64,000 nt of DNA from assembly GCF_004801905.1 (NCBI RefSeq), contig NZ_SSSN01000001.1:16132-80131 (forward strand), written 5' to 3'. The position numbers and the translations under genes were made by a program. The stretch comes from Orlajensenia flava. GTDB taxonomy: Bacteria; Actinomycetota; Actinomycetes; Actinomycetales; Microbacteriaceae. The notes below the pieces were generated by a model. The model did not search any database, was not told where the DNA came from, and saw nothing but the letters and a program-made list of their open reading frames with translations. This document shows, piece after piece, positions 54,418-63,202 of this stretch. How positions within the stretch are numbered: the first letter of the stretch is position 1; each line of letters starts with the position of its first letter.

Positions 54418-54446
54418 TCACAGTGATAACCCGAATATCACAGTGA
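54418..54446. promoter_or_regulatory. Two TCACAGTGA sites 20 bp apart
   Basis: TCACAGTGA, an odd-length palindrome, occurs at 54418-54426 and 54438-54446, two helical turns apart, in AT-rich sequence between convergent genes. The remaining stretch to 54652 holds no gene I can support; any target of these sites is unclear. Confidence 0.35.
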
Positions 54447-54652
54447 CCCGCTCAGCATCCGCCGCGCTTACCCTGGTCGGCGAGATGCAGGTCGGCGCTG
54501 GAAGCGCCTTCCCCACCTATGTTGGCGCACTCCTGTCGATAACAAAAGTCATCACTTCGGGGGACAAAGCATTCGCTCCTGGACAAGCGTATCCGCAGCT
54601 CGCGAGCACCCCTCGTTCGGGAGCGCGCGGTGGCGGGGTACACGCCACGGGG

Positions 54653-54898
54653 TCAGCCGGTGAACGAGCGCCAGCGGCCCGGGCCGGGAGTGATGGTCGA
54701 CCTGAGCGATCGCCGTCCCCGGTCCCACGGCGTGGGAACCGGTGCCTCCGTCGCCCCAACGTGATCCGATCCTTCGGCGAGCGCGGCGGCCAGGACGGCG
54801 GAGACGGCCGCGGCCTCCTCCGCGCTGACGCCACGCGTCAGGAAGGCGATGTCGGGGGCTTCGATGCCGCCGATGTCCTCGGGCAGGTCGGAGTCCAT
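54653..54898 (-). CDS. accE: Acyl-CoA carboxylase epsilon subunit
   Basis: 81 residues, starting [11 protein letters not shown]. The middle FLTRGVSAEEAAAVSAVLAA is the epsilon-subunit helix that links alpha and beta subunits, and the C-terminus (TPWDRGRRSLRS, GPGRWRSFTG) is typical of the short actinobacterial form. Its ATG shares one base with the beta-subunit stop (TGATG). It is needed for full activity of many actinobacterial acyl-CoA carboxylases. Confidence 0.88.
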   Translation of the reverse strand: MDSDLPEDIGGIEAPDIAFLTRGVSAEEAAAVSAVLAAALAEGSDHVGATEAPVPTPWDRGRRSLRSTITPGPGRWRSFTG

Positions 54899-56502
54899 CA
54901 GAGCGGGATGTTCCCGTGCTTCTTGGCCGGCAGGCTCGCGCGCTTGGTGCGGAGGGCGCGGAGGGCCTTGGTGATGGAGACGCGGGTGGCCGCCGGCTCG
55001 ATGATGCCGTCGAGTTCGCCGCGCTCGGCCGCGAGGAACGGGCTGGCCACGTTGTAGGTGTATTCGTTGGCGAGCTTGGTGCGCACGGCGGCAACGTCCT
55101 CGCCGGCCTCCTCCGCGCGCTTGATCTCGCCACGGTAGAGGATGTTGACGGCGCCCTGCCCGCCCATCACGGCGATCTCGGCCGTCGGCCAGGCGAGGTT
55201 GATGTCGGCACCCAGCTGCTTGGAGCCCATCACGATGTAGGCGCCACCGTAGGCCTTGCGGAGGATGACGGTGACCAGCGGGACGGTCGCCTCGGCGTAG
55301 GCGTAGAGCAGCTTGGCACCGCGACGGATGACTCCCGTCCACTCCTGGTCGGTGCCGGGCAGGTAGCCGGGAACGTCGACGAGCGTGACGATCGGGATGC
55401 TGAACGCGTCGCAGAACCTGACGAACCGGCTGGCCTTCTCGCCGGCGTCGATGTTGAGGGTTCCGGCCATGGCGTTGGGCTGGTTGGCGATGATGCCGAC
55501 GGATCGACCCTCGACCCGGCCGAAGCCGATGACGATGTTGGGCGCGAACAGGGGCTGCACCTCGAGGAAGTCGCCGTGGTCGACGATGCCCTCAATGGCG
55601 GTGCGCATGTCGTACGGCTGGTTCGGCGAATCGGGAATGAGGGTGTTGAGGCGTCGGTCGCCATCCGTCACCTCGAGTTCGATGTCGCTGTCGTACACGG
55701 TCGGATCGGAGAGGTTGTTGTCGGGGAGGAACCCGATGAGGGTGCGCGCGTAATCGAGCGCGTCGGACTCGTCGCTCGCGAGGTAGTGCGCGACGCCCGA
55801 GGTCTTGTTGTGGGTGAGCGCTCCGCCGAGCTCCTCCATGCCGACGTCCTCGCCCGTGACCGTCTTGATCACGTCGGGGCCGGTGACGAACATCTGGCTG
55901 GTCTTGTCGACCATGATCACGAAGTCGGTGAGCGCGGGGGAGTACACCGCGCCGCCGGCCGCTGGCCCGCAGATGATGGAGATCTGGGGGATGACGCCCG
56001 ACGCACGGGTGTTGAGCCGGAAGATCTCGCCGTACTTGCCGAGCGCGACGACGCCCTCCTGGATGCGGGCTCCACCGGAGTCGAGGATGCCGATGATCGG
56101 CACGCCGGTCTTGAGCGCGAGCTCCATGACCTTGATGATCTTCTCCCCGGCTACCTCGCCGAGCGATCCGCCGAAGATCGTGAAGTCCTGCGCGTAGACG
56201 GCCACCTGACGGCCGTGGATGGTGCCGACGCCGGTGACGACCGAGTCGCCGTACGGCCGCTTGGCCTCCATCCCGAACGCGTAGGTGCGGTGCCGGACGT
56301 ACTCGTCGAGTTCGACGAAGCTACCCGGGTCGAGGAGCGAGTCGATGCGCTCCCGCGCGGTCATCTTGCCCTTGGCGTGCTGCTTCTCGATGGCCGCGTC
56401 ACCGCTCGCGGTCACGGCCTCGTGAAAGCGGTTCTTGAGGTCGGCCAGCTTTCCAGCCGTCGTCGACATGTCGGGGGCCGGGGCTGCGGTGTTCTCGGTC
56501 AC
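54898..56502 (-). CDS. accD: Acyl-CoA carboxylase beta (carboxyltransferase) subunit
   Basis: 534 residues. Carboxyltransferase blocks: [53 protein letters not shown] and [14 protein letters not shown], with [15 protein letters not shown] near the C-terminus. It moves the carboxyl from biotin to acetyl- or propionyl-CoA; the residue that sets acyl preference cannot be judged without an alignment. GTG 56502 is preceded by TAGGCT at the leaderless distance. Operon with accE; the alpha subunit lies 5.6 kb away. Confidence 0.94.
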   Translation of the reverse strand: MTENTAAPAPDMSTTAGKLADLKNRFHEAVTASGDAAIEKQHAKGKMTARERIDSLLDPGSFVELDEYVRHRTYAFGMEAKRPYGDSVVTGVGTIHGRQVAVYAQDFTIFGGSLGEVAGEKIIKVMELALKTGVPIIGILDSGGARIQEGVVALGKYGEIFRLNTRASGVIPQISIICGPAAGGAVYSPALTDFVIMVDKTSQMFVTGPDVIKTVTGEDVGMEELGGALTHNKTSGVAHYLASDESDALDYARTLIGFLPDNNLSDPTVYDSDIELEVTDGDRRLNTLIPDSPNQPYDMRTAIEGIVDHGDFLEVQPLFAPNIVIGFGRVEGRSVGIIANQPNAMAGTLNIDAGEKASRFVRFCDAFSIPIVTLVDVPGYLPGTDQEWTGVIRRGAKLLYAYAEATVPLVTVILRKAYGGAYIVMGSKQLGADINLAWPTAEIAVMGGQGAVNILYRGEIKRAEEAGEDVAAVRTKLANEYTYNVASPFLAAERGELDGIIEPAATRVSITKALRALRTKRASLPAKKHGNIPL

Positions 56503-56509
56503 GCGCTTC

Positions 56510-56515
56510 AGCCTA
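56510..56515 (-). promoter_or_regulatory. accD -10 box (leaderless)
   Basis: TAGGCT on the minus strand ends 7 nt before the GTG at 56502. It is identical to the box before the alpha subunit gene. Confidence 0.5.
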
Positions 56516-56565
56516 TCCGGGACGGATGCGGGGCAACCGTTGACGAAAGCCTACAAAGATCGCCG

Positions 56566-57405
56566 TCAGGGTTCGTGACCGACGGAAGCCTTCCTCGCGA
56601 TGATCTCGCCATGCGGCATGAGATACGTGCTATCGGGCGAGGCCACCCACGACAGCCAAGCCGTCCGTATGCGTTCGAGCGCTTCGATATTGGCAAGGCC
56701 GGATTCGATGGCATGAGAAGCGAACGTCGACTCCCGGACTCGTTCGGCCCACGCCCCTCCCCACCACTCCCTTTCGGTCTCGGACGCGAAACTCCAGATG
56801 GAGGCGGTGACGTCTACATTCGAAAATCCTGCCGCGTGAGCCCATGCCTTGAGCGAGCGCCCAGCGTCCGGGTCGCCACCGTTCCAGACGTGCACCGCTC
56901 GATAAACGGTCATCCACTCATCCAGTCCCGGAAGTCGTGGGTACCACGCGACTCCGCCGTAATCCACGTCACGGGCTGCCATCAGACCGTCGGTCTTGAG
57001 CACCCGGAACGCCTCCTTCAGGACGTCGACGGGGCGCGCGACATGTTGCAGCAACTGATGGGCATGCACGATATCGAAGGATTCGTCAGGGAAGGGCAGC
57101 GAGTAGACGTCACCCTGAAGGAACTCGATATTGTCCACACCGACGTCTGCTGCGTGCGCGCGTGCGTGCGCCACGACACTGGTTTCGGCGTCCATACCAA
57201 TGACTGAGCCGGCGAACGCGATCCGAGCGAAGTCGACCGAGATCGTCCCCGGGCCGCACCCCAGATCCAGAATGCGCGAGTCGGGCCGGATGCTCGGGAG
57301 GAGGTAGGCGGCCGAGTTCTCTGCCGTGCGCCACAGGTGAGTCCTCAGCACGCTCTCGTGGTGGCCGAGAGTGTACTCGTCGCGTTGAGTGAGCTGGCTA
57401 GACAT
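56566..57405 (-). CDS. SAM-dependent methyltransferase
   Basis: 279 residues. Motif I is RILDLGCGPGTISVDFA (about 45-61), then VIGMDAE, LQGDVYSLPF, FDIVHAHQLLQHV and the post-motif helix LKEAFRVLKTDG: a class I methyltransferase of the UbiE/type 11 kind. The start of the protein (QRDEYTLGHHESVLRTHLWR) resembles small-molecule methyltransferases. Its DNA is less GC-rich than its neighbours, suggesting later arrival. A TAAAAT box ends 6 nt before ATG 57405. Substrate unknown. Confidence 0.85.
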   Translation of the reverse strand: MSSQLTQRDEYTLGHHESVLRTHLWRTAENSAAYLLPSIRPDSRILDLGCGPGTISVDFARIAFAGSVIGMDAETSVVAHARAHAADVGVDNIEFLQGDVYSLPFPDESFDIVHAHQLLQHVARPVDVLKEAFRVLKTDGLMAARDVDYGGVAWYPRLPGLDEWMTVYRAVHVWNGGDPDAGRSLKAWAHAAGFSNVDVTASIWSFASETEREWWGGAWAERVRESTFASHAIESGLANIEALERIRTAWLSWVASPDSTYLMPHGEIIARKASVGHEP

Positions 57406-57411
57406 CAGAAT

Positions 57412-57417
57412 ATTTTA
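57412..57417 (-). promoter_or_regulatory. Methyltransferase gene -10 box (leaderless)
   Basis: TAAAAT on the minus strand ends 6 nt before ATG 57405; the closest match to the -10 consensus in the window. Confidence 0.55.
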
Positions 57418-57478
57418 GCAAGTCGTCTCCTGCGCCTCGTCCTCCTCGTATACGCTGCCGAGCTCTCGCCGCACTCGG

Positions 57479-57484
57479 TACCCT
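57479..57484 (+). promoter_or_regulatory. birA -10 box (leaderless)
   Basis: TACCCT ends 6 nt before ATG 57491. Confidence 0.45.
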
Positions 57485-57490
57485 GACGGA

Positions 57491-58342
57491 ATGGACTTCC
57501 CCCGCAGCCGAGTCGCTGCCGCCGCGTTCGAATTCCTCGACGAGGCCCCGTCGACGAACGACGAGCTGGTCGCGCGCGCCGTGGGGCCGGACGCGGCGTC
57601 GTGGCCCGACCTGTCCGTCGTCGTCACCGACAACCAGACCATGGGTCGAGGCAGGCTCGGGCGCACCTGGCTGGCGCCGACGGGCAAGGCGTTGGCGATC
57701 TCACTCCTCGTGCGGCCGGGCTTGGAGAATGGCGACCCACTGCCCCCGGCGGCCATCGGCTGGCTGCCCCTGCTCGCGGGCGCGGCGATGACGCGGGCGG
57801 TGAGCACATCCGTCGCCCCGTTCGTCGACCGGCTGGCCGCGCGTGCAGCGGAGGACGGCTCACCCGGCGAGGTCGTCGTGGACCTCAAGTGGCCCAATGA
57901 CGTGCTCATCTCGGGCTACAAGGTCTGCGGAGTGCTCGCAGAGCTCCTCCCCGACGGTGCCGGGGCGGTGATCGGTGCGGGCGTCAACCTCACGCTCGAC
58001 GAACACGACCTGCCGACCCTCGCGTCGACCTCGTTGCTGCTCGTTACCGGCGAGAGACCGGATGCCGATGCCATCCTCGCCGACTATCTGGAGGCCTTCT
58101 CCGAGCTGTATCGGGCCCTCCTGGGGGCCGGCGGCGATGCGGACGCCAGCGGGTTGCGGGCGGAGGTGAGTGCGCTGTGCGGGTCGCTCGGCCGGCGGGT
58201 GCGCGTCGAACTTCCCGGAGACCGGCAGCTGATCGGCGTCGCGCGGTCGATCGACGCGGATGGCCGATTGGTGGTAGAGAACCTCGAGAACGGCGAACTG
58301 CAGGCTGTCGCAGCCGGAGACGTGACCCACCTGAGGTATTAA
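57491..58342 (+). CDS. birA: Biotin--[acetyl-CoA-carboxylase] ligase
   Basis: 283 residues. Catalytic blocks: APSTNDELVA, GRGRLGRTWLAP (biotinyl-AMP loop) and VVDLKWPNDVLI with the catalytic lysine; a C-terminal SH3-like domain ends the protein. There is no N-terminal helix-turn-helix, so it is a monofunctional ligase and not a repressor. It attaches biotin to the carrier lysine of the carboxylase alpha subunit encoded 8 kb upstream. The PH-domain gene follows 6 nt later with its own -10. Confidence 0.94.
   Translation: MDFPRSRVAAAAFEFLDEAPSTNDELVARAVGPDAASWPDLSVVVTDNQTMGRGRLGRTWLAPTGKALAISLLVRPGLENGDPLPPAAIGWLPLLAGAAMTRAVSTSVAPFVDRLAARAAEDGSPGEVVVDLKWPNDVLISGYKVCGVLAELLPDGAGAVIGAGVNLTLDEHDLPTLASTSLLLVTGERPDADAILADYLEAFSELYRALLGAGGDADASGLRAEVSALCGSLGRRVRVELPGDRQLIGVARSIDADGRLVVENLENGELQAVAAGDVTHLRY
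58337..58342 (+). promoter_or_regulatory. PH-domain gene -10 box overlapping birA stop
   Basis: TATTAA ends 6 nt before ATG 58349; its last three bases are the birA stop codon. Confidence 0.45.
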
Positions 58343-58348
58343 TGACGT

Positions 58349-58915
58349 ATGAGCGCCACGGGGGAGTCGATTGCACGGCCGCCCCAGCCGGCGCCCGGTG
58401 AGAAGGCGGTCGCTCGCGTCCGCCGCCATGCCCGCGTCCTGTTCTGGCCGTCGCTTCTCCTGGTGGCTTGCTGCGGCGCGGTGGGGTACTTCGTCTGGGG
58501 CCTGCCCGAGGCGTCAATGAAGCTCGCGGTCTGGGGCGCTCTGGCGGTTGTCGCCCTGTTCGGTTGGCTGGTGCCGCTGCTGTGGTGGATGGGTCAGCGC
58601 ACGACCATCACGACACGCCGCGTGATCGTGCGCAGCGGGTTCTTCGTGCGCGTGCGCCAAGAGGTGGCGCTCGGCCGGGTCTACGACGTGAGCGTCCGCC
58701 GCAGCTGGTTGCAGAGCACGTTCCGCAGCGGAGACGTGCTGATCAACCTGGGGTCGGACAAACCCATCGTGCTCCGGGACGTCCCGCGTGCCGGACTCGT
58801 CCAGCAGGCGCTGCACGACCTCGTCGATCGCGCCCACGACACGGGCAGCGTCGTGCGGTGGCAGACGGAACCGTCAGCCCTCCCCGACCAGACCGTTGTC
58901 TGGGGCGGACGGTAG
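58349..58915 (+). CDS. PH-domain membrane protein (bPH2-like)
   Basis: 188 residues. Two adjacent membrane helices (about 28-80, with ARVLFWPSLLLVACCGAVGY first) are followed by a bacterial PH-like domain: RTTITTRRVIVRSGFFVR, VALGRVYDVSVRRS and DVLINLGSDKPIVLRDVP. This layout is common beside biotin ligase and purK in actinobacteria; function is not established. The final 42 bp overlap the convergent gtrA-like gene. Confidence 0.85.
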   Translation: MSATGESIARPPQPAPGEKAVARVRRHARVLFWPSLLLVACCGAVGYFVWGLPEASMKLAVWGALAVVALFGWLVPLLWWMGQRTTITTRRVIVRSGFFVRVRQEVALGRVYDVSVRRSWLQSTFRSGDVLINLGSDKPIVLRDVPRAGLVQQALHDLVDRAHDTGSVVRWQTEPSALPDQTVVWGGR

Positions 58916-59389
58916 CACTCGCGCGGGCCTCGGCGTGCTGCGGTGGGGCGCGAACACCCACAGTCGGTACGCGAAGAAGCGGAAGGCCGTCCCGAGCACC
59001 AGCCCGATGACGTTACCCGAGATGTTGTCGGCGAGCTGCGACGTGAAGCCGAGCACGTAGTGCGAGATCCACAGGCACCCCAGGCCGATGAGCATTCCGA
59101 CGGCGCTCGCCGCGAAGAACTCGACGCCCTCTCGCACCGTGCTGCTCGAGCGCTTGTCTCCGAACGTCCAGTAGCGGTTGCCGATCCAGTTGACCAGGAT
59201 CGCGGCCGTGGTCGAGACGATCTTGGCCAGCAACGGGCCGGAGTGCACGTGCTCGGGTGCGAACACGGTTGCCCGCAGGATGTTGAACAAGGTGATGTCG
59301 ACGACGAGCCCCACCACGCCAACAGCGCCGAAGCGCGCGACCTGGACGAACAGGGCGCGCCATCCGCGGGTCTGCGTTGTGGTGGTCAT
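58874..59389 (-). CDS. GtrA-family membrane protein 1
   Basis: 171 residues with four membrane helices and the family blocks RFGAVGVVGLVVDITLFNIL, NWIGNRYWTF and FRFFAYRLWVF. GtrA proteins are thought to help move lipid-linked sugars across the membrane for cell-wall or glycan modification; here that is family knowledge only. The 3' end overlaps the PH-domain gene by 42 bp. Another GtrA gene lies 1.2 kb away, on the other side of purK. Confidence 0.88.
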   Translation of the reverse strand: MTTTTQTRGWRALFVQVARFGAVGVVGLVVDITLFNILRATVFAPEHVHSGPLLAKIVSTTAAILVNWIGNRYWTFGDKRSSSTVREGVEFFAASAVGMLIGLGCLWISHYVLGFTSQLADNISGNVIGLVLGTAFRFFAYRLWVFAPHRSTPRPARVLPSAPDNGLVGEG

Positions 59390-59512
59390 GGGTGCTCTCG
59401 TGTCGCTGGAATGGACGAAGATGGGTGGTGCGTCCGGGCAGTCTATTCATGGTCGGCCAACGCATCCTGAACAGCGTCTGCGCGAAGCGGACACGACCTG
59501 AGAGTCCTCACC

Positions 59513-60643
59513 ATGATCGTTGGCGTGATCGGCGGCGGGCAGCTGGCCCGCATGATGATTCCGGCGGCCGTCGAGCTCGGAATCGAGCTGCACGTGCTGG
59601 CCGAGGCGGAGGGGATGTCGGCCGGTCTCGCGGCCGTTGCCGTGGGCGACTACCGCGACCGTGACGCCGTGCTTGCCTTCGCCGATACCGTCGACGTCGT
59701 CACGTTCGACCATGAGCACGTGCCTCAGGAGATCCTCAGGGAGCTCGTGTCGCGTGGCGTGGCCGTGCACCCGGGTCCGGATGCGCTGCAGTACGCGCAG
59801 GACAAGCTGCTGATGCGCGAGAAGCTCGCATCCCTCGGCCTCCCCGTGCCCGACTGGGCGCGCGCGTCGTCCGCCGACGAGCTGGCCGACTTTCTCGATG
59901 ACCACGGCGGCCGCGCGGTGGTCAAGACCGCCCGGGGCGGTTACGACGGCAAGGGCGTGCGTGTCGTGCGGGCAGCACACGAGGCCGATGACTGGTTCAC
60001 GGCGCTGGCCGAGGACGGCAATGGCGGTGACCTCCTCGTCGAGGAGCTGGTGGACTTCAGTCGCGAGCTCGCCCAGCTCGTGGCCCGTCGGCCCTCAGGC
60101 GAGGTGGTCGCGTGGCCGCTCGTCGAGACCGTGCAGAAGGAGGGCGTCTGCGCCGAGGTCATCGCTCCCGCTCCGCATTCCGCCGGGCGCATCGCCGATC
60201 TGGCAGCCGACATCGCCTTCGCGGTGGCCGAGGGCGTCGGCGTCACGGGCGTTCTCGCCGTCGAGCTCTTCCAGACGACGGATGGCCGGCTGCTGGTCAA
60301 CGAACTCGCCATGCGGCCCCACAACAGCGGCCACTGGTCCATCGACGGGTCGACCACGAGCCAGTTCGAGCAGCACCTGCGCGCCGTGCTCGACCTGCCC
60401 CTCGGCGCCACCGGATGCCACGACGACTGGTCCGTGATGGTCAACATCCTGGGCGGCCCGACGTCGGGCTCGCTCGAGGACCGCTACCCGGCCGCGCTCG
60501 CTGCGCATCCGCTCGTCAAGGTGCACAACTACGGCAAGTCGCCTCGGCCGGGTCGCAAGATCGGCCACGTGACCGCCGGCGGCACCGAGCTCGACGACGT
60601 CAGCTACGAGGCGCGGGCGGCTGCTGCGCTGCTGGTGGAGTAG
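59513..60643 (+). CDS. purK: N5-carboxyaminoimidazole ribonucleotide synthase
   Basis: 376 residues. It begins IVGVIGGGQLARMMIPAAVE, the PurK start, and has the ATP-grasp blocks VVKTARGGYDGKGVRVV and VLAVELFQTTDGRLLVNELA, then RPHNSGHWSIDGSTTSQFEQ. With purE (62702) it makes carboxyaminoimidazole ribonucleotide in purine synthesis. In many actinobacteria the two genes are close; here 2.1 kb with a GtrA and two lipoprotein genes lie between. The last 44 bp overlap the convergent GtrA gene. Confidence 0.95.
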   Translation: MIVGVIGGGQLARMMIPAAVELGIELHVLAEAEGMSAGLAAVAVGDYRDRDAVLAFADTVDVVTFDHEHVPQEILRELVSRGVAVHPGPDALQYAQDKLLMREKLASLGLPVPDWARASSADELADFLDDHGGRAVVKTARGGYDGKGVRVVRAAHEADDWFTALAEDGNGGDLLVEELVDFSRELAQLVARRPSGEVVAWPLVETVQKEGVCAEVIAPAPHSAGRIADLAADIAFAVAEGVGVTGVLAVELFQTTDGRLLVNELAMRPHNSGHWSIDGSTTSQFEQHLRAVLDLPLGATGCHDDWSVMVNILGGPTSGSLEDRYPAALAAHPLVKVHNYGKSPRPGRKIGHVTAGGTELDDVSYEARAAAALLVE

Positions 60644-61049
60644 GCCGCCGGAACGAGAAGCTGCGGTGGCCGAAGAAGCTGATGAGGGTCGCCACGATCA
60701 CGATGAGCGCCTGCGCGATCAGCACGGGCACGCGCAGCGCTTCCACCAGCAGCGGCAGCGCGACGAAGTTGATCGTGATGGTCAGCGCATAGACCCCGAC
60801 GAAGCGGACGAAGTCGATGACGACGTTGCCGCTCACCCGGAACACGAAGCGGCGGTAGAGCACGAACGCCAGCACGATGGCGATCGCGTAGGAGAGAGCG
60901 AGGCTGAGCAGGTAACCGCCCGGCGAGGTGCCGAACACCCATCGCGTGAAGACGGCGAAGAGCACGTACGCCACCACCGTGTTGACCGCGCCCACGATGA
61001 GGAAGCGCACGCGCTGGTCGGCGAGCATCCTTGCTCCCCAACGCACCAT
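60600..61049 (-). CDS. GtrA-family membrane protein 2
   Basis: 149 residues with four helices: RFLIVGAVNTVVAYVLFAVF, then YLLSLALSYAIAIVLAFVLY, VGVYALTITINFVALPLLVE and a last helix ending FFGHRSFSFRR. It is a distant paralogue of the GtrA protein at 58874. A later ATG at 61028 has GGGGAG before it and is a good alternative start (MLADQRVRFLIVG). Convergent with purK, overlapping it by 44 bp. Confidence 0.85.
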   Translation of the reverse strand: MVRWGARMLADQRVRFLIVGAVNTVVAYVLFAVFTRWVFGTSPGGYLLSLALSYAIAIVLAFVLYRRFVFRVSGNVVIDFVRFVGVYALTITINFVALPLLVEALRVPVLIAQALIVIVATLISFFGHRSFSFRRPTPPAAQQPPAPRS

Positions 61050-61185
61050 CGTTATCCCGACCTGTCATCGTGCCCGCAGAACCGTTGCTCTGTACCCGGG
61101 CGAGTCTACGGGCGGGTCGAACGTCGTCAGTGAAGGGCCGCTTCCTTGCGCTCAGTCCGCACGGAGATGCGCAAGCGTTCCTGTC

Positions 61186-61797
61186 TCAGCCGCAGTACTC
61201 ACTGTCGATCTTTGGTTCATCCCGAAGCACGATCGAATCGACCGTGGCGCCGTCGGCCGATGCGAAGTTCATCCAGCGTCCGCCGGGGCCGGCGAGGGTG
61301 TAATAGGTGCCCGCCGCCGCATCGACCTGCTCGATATCCGCGTATGCGGCGAGGAGATCGCTTACAGAGGAACCGACTCCGATCCCTGACGACGTTCGCG
61401 GTGAACCGAGCGCAACCGCCGACGGCTCACCCCAGCCCTGGATGACCACTTCATCGACCATGCCTGCATCGGTCGTATCGGGAAGCCAGATGCTCGGAGC
61501 ACCTGCTTTGACGAAAGCCGGGAACGGACAGGTGGCTTGGTCCGCTCGCGAGTAGCCCGCCAGTTTGGCGTTCGCTTGAGCAACGGAGTCGCCGACGAGC
61601 AGCGCTCCAACACCGCCGAAGTCGATGACTGTTGCGGTGGCTTGCGCCGACGGCGGCGGCGACGACGGTACGGTCGACGCCGTGGCTGGAGGGCGCTCGC
61701 TGGCCGCCGGCGCGGTCGGCGTCGTCACGCACGACGTCAATGCTCCGACGAGTGCGAGCACACATACGATGGTGAGCCCACGTTGCTGGAACCCCAT
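61186..61797 (-). CDS. Putative lipoprotein, unknown function
   Basis: 203 residues. A signal peptide with lipobox ALTSC (about Cys23) and a Pro/Ser/Thr/Ala linker are followed by a soluble domain with two cysteines (ATCPFP, and near the C-terminus EYCG) that could form a disulfide. GGVGALLVGDSVAQANAKLAG suggests a weak repeat with GIGVGSSVSDLLAAY. AGGAGG precedes the ATG. I do not recognise the family. GC content is below that of neighbours, as in the divergent lipoprotein gene. Confidence 0.7.
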   Translation of the reverse strand: MGFQQRGLTIVCVLALVGALTSCVTTPTAPAASERPPATASTVPSSPPPSAQATATVIDFGGVGALLVGDSVAQANAKLAGYSRADQATCPFPAFVKAGAPSIWLPDTTDAGMVDEVVIQGWGEPSAVALGSPRTSSGIGVGSSVSDLLAAYADIEQVDAAAGTYYTLAGPGGRWMNFASADGATVDSIVLRDEPKIDSEYCG

Positions 61798-61930
61798 GTC
61801 GATCCTCCTCTTGCGGGTGCAACTCTGTCTGCTGGGTCAAGCGAGGACAACCCTCGAAACACCCCCCGAACGGGGATATCGAGTGTCGAGGAACGATGTG
61901 CCACGCTGAGCCGACGATCCGGGGGCATAC

Positions 61931-62626
61931 GTGATTCGATGGACGGCCGCACCGGCGGGGGCGCTTCTCTTTGTTGGCCTGTTGAGCGGGTGCGCGACGT
62001 CGGCGGCGCACGATGTTCGTCAGACGTCAGTGCCGCCATCTCCAGTCGCCATGGCAAACGCGGCGGGTTCGTTGACTTCCGTGCGATCCATCGTCGTCCG
62101 TCCGGAGCAGCTCGACCTTAAGTCCGCGGACGGGGCGCTGATAAGTGAATTGTCCTACGACTCCGACCCCCCGCACTTCGTCGACACACTGTCGGCTGTC
62201 CTGGGTGCCCCGGCTGAGGTCGACCCCGATGCCGGCGGGTCCGGCGTTCGGTGGGCGGGTGTGCGCGTCGCCTGGGGACCCGGGGCGACGGGACCCAAGC
62301 ACGGCATGAAGAACATGGTCGATTTCGATCGTGCGATCGTCGGCGACGGGGTGTCCGTCGTCACTGTTCAGGGATTCAAGCCTGGAGACGACGTATCCGC
62401 GTTCGCAGCCCAGCGCGGCAGGACTTACTGGACCACAGACAGCGGCGCCGGTCAGAACCTCATCGACGCTGAGGTCGGCGCTGAGCTAGGCCCCAGCCCT
62501 GTCGCAGGCTATCTCAATGCACACGCCGTCGCTGTTTCCGACGATCCCGCAGCTCCCGGTGCAAGCGATATCTTCGCGCCCTTCAACTTCGGCGTGGAGG
62601 ATGGCTCTGAAGCCGACCAGAGCTGA
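61931..62626 (+). CDS. Putative lipoprotein, unknown function
   Basis: 231 residues from GTG 61931. The signal peptide ends in the lipobox LLSGC (about Cys21). The soluble part includes FVDTLSAVLGAP and GFKPGDDVSAFAAQRG, each reminiscent of the VSDLLAAY element in the divergent lipoprotein at 61186, so the two may be distantly related. No family is recognised. It lies between the lipoprotein gene and purE. Confidence 0.65.
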   Translation: MIRWTAAPAGALLFVGLLSGCATSAAHDVRQTSVPPSPVAMANAAGSLTSVRSIVVRPEQLDLKSADGALISELSYDSDPPHFVDTLSAVLGAPAEVDPDAGGSGVRWAGVRVAWGPGATGPKHGMKNMVDFDRAIVGDGVSVVTVQGFKPGDDVSAFAAQRGRTYWTTDSGAGQNLIDAEVGAELGPSPVAGYLNAHAVAVSDDPAAPGASDIFAPFNFGVEDGSEADQS

Positions 62627-62689
62627 CGGGTGGCTCACCGCATTCGATGTTCCACGCGCGCCATGCCGGTTTCTCCCAGCCCTCCCGCC

Positions 62690-62695
62690 TACTAT
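62690..62695 (+). promoter_or_regulatory. purE -10 box (leaderless)
   Basis: TACTAT ends 6 nt before the GTG at 62702. It gives purE and the LCP gene their own promoter apart from purK. Confidence 0.5.
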
Positions 62696-62701
62696 CGACG
62701 G

Positions 62702-63202
62702 GTGAGTGAGCAGAGCCCGATCGTCGGCATCGTCATGGGGTCGGACTCCGACTGGTCCGTGATGAGCGACGCCGCACAGACCCTCCGAGATTTCGACGTG
62801 CCCTTCGAGGTCGAGGTCGTCTCGGCACACCGCACGCCGCGCAAGATGATCGACTACGGCACGGATGCGCGAGTGCGCGGCCTCAAGGTGATCATCGCGG
62901 GCGCCGGGGGAGCGGCGCACCTGCCGGGCATGCTGGCATCCGTCACCACCCTTCCCGTCGTCGGCGTTCCCGTGCCCCTCAGCCGACTCGACGGCCTCGA
63001 CTCGCTGCTCTCCATCGTGCAGATGCCCGCCGGCGTGCCGGTGGCCACCGTATCGATCGGGGGTGCGAAGAACGCGGCGCTCGTTGCCGTGAAGATCCTC
63101 GCCACGGCCGACGACAGCCTCGCCGACAAACTCGCGGCGTACGCGGCCGACCTCGAGGCGCTCGTCACCCAGAAGAACGCAGACCTGCAAGCTCGACTAT
63201 GA
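62702..63202 (+). CDS. purE: N5-carboxyaminoimidazole ribonucleotide mutase
   Basis: 166 residues. Class I PurE blocks: [27 protein letters not shown] with the catalytic histidine and [14 protein letters not shown]. It moves the carboxylate of N5-CAIR to C4 in purine synthesis, acting after PurK. GTG 62702 is supported by the TACTAT box. Its stop overlaps the next ATG (ATGA). Confidence 0.96.
   Translation: MSEQSPIVGIVMGSDSDWSVMSDAAQTLRDFDVPFEVEVVSAHRTPRKMIDYGTDARVRGLKVIIAGAGGAAHLPGMLASVTTLPVVGVPVPLSRLDGLDSLLSIVQMPAGVPVATVSIGGAKNAALVAVKILATADDSLADKLAAYAADLEALVTQKNADLQARL

Noticed and set aside
54494-54508. GGCGCT-GGA-AGCGCC as an independent terminator
   Set aside because: A 6-bp stem is common by chance at this GC content and the much stronger hairpin at 54373 already explains the gap.
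54389-55057. Open frame starting beside the terminator at 54373
   Set aside because: It overlaps the hairpin and runs antisense into accE and accD; no plausible ribosome site or domain.
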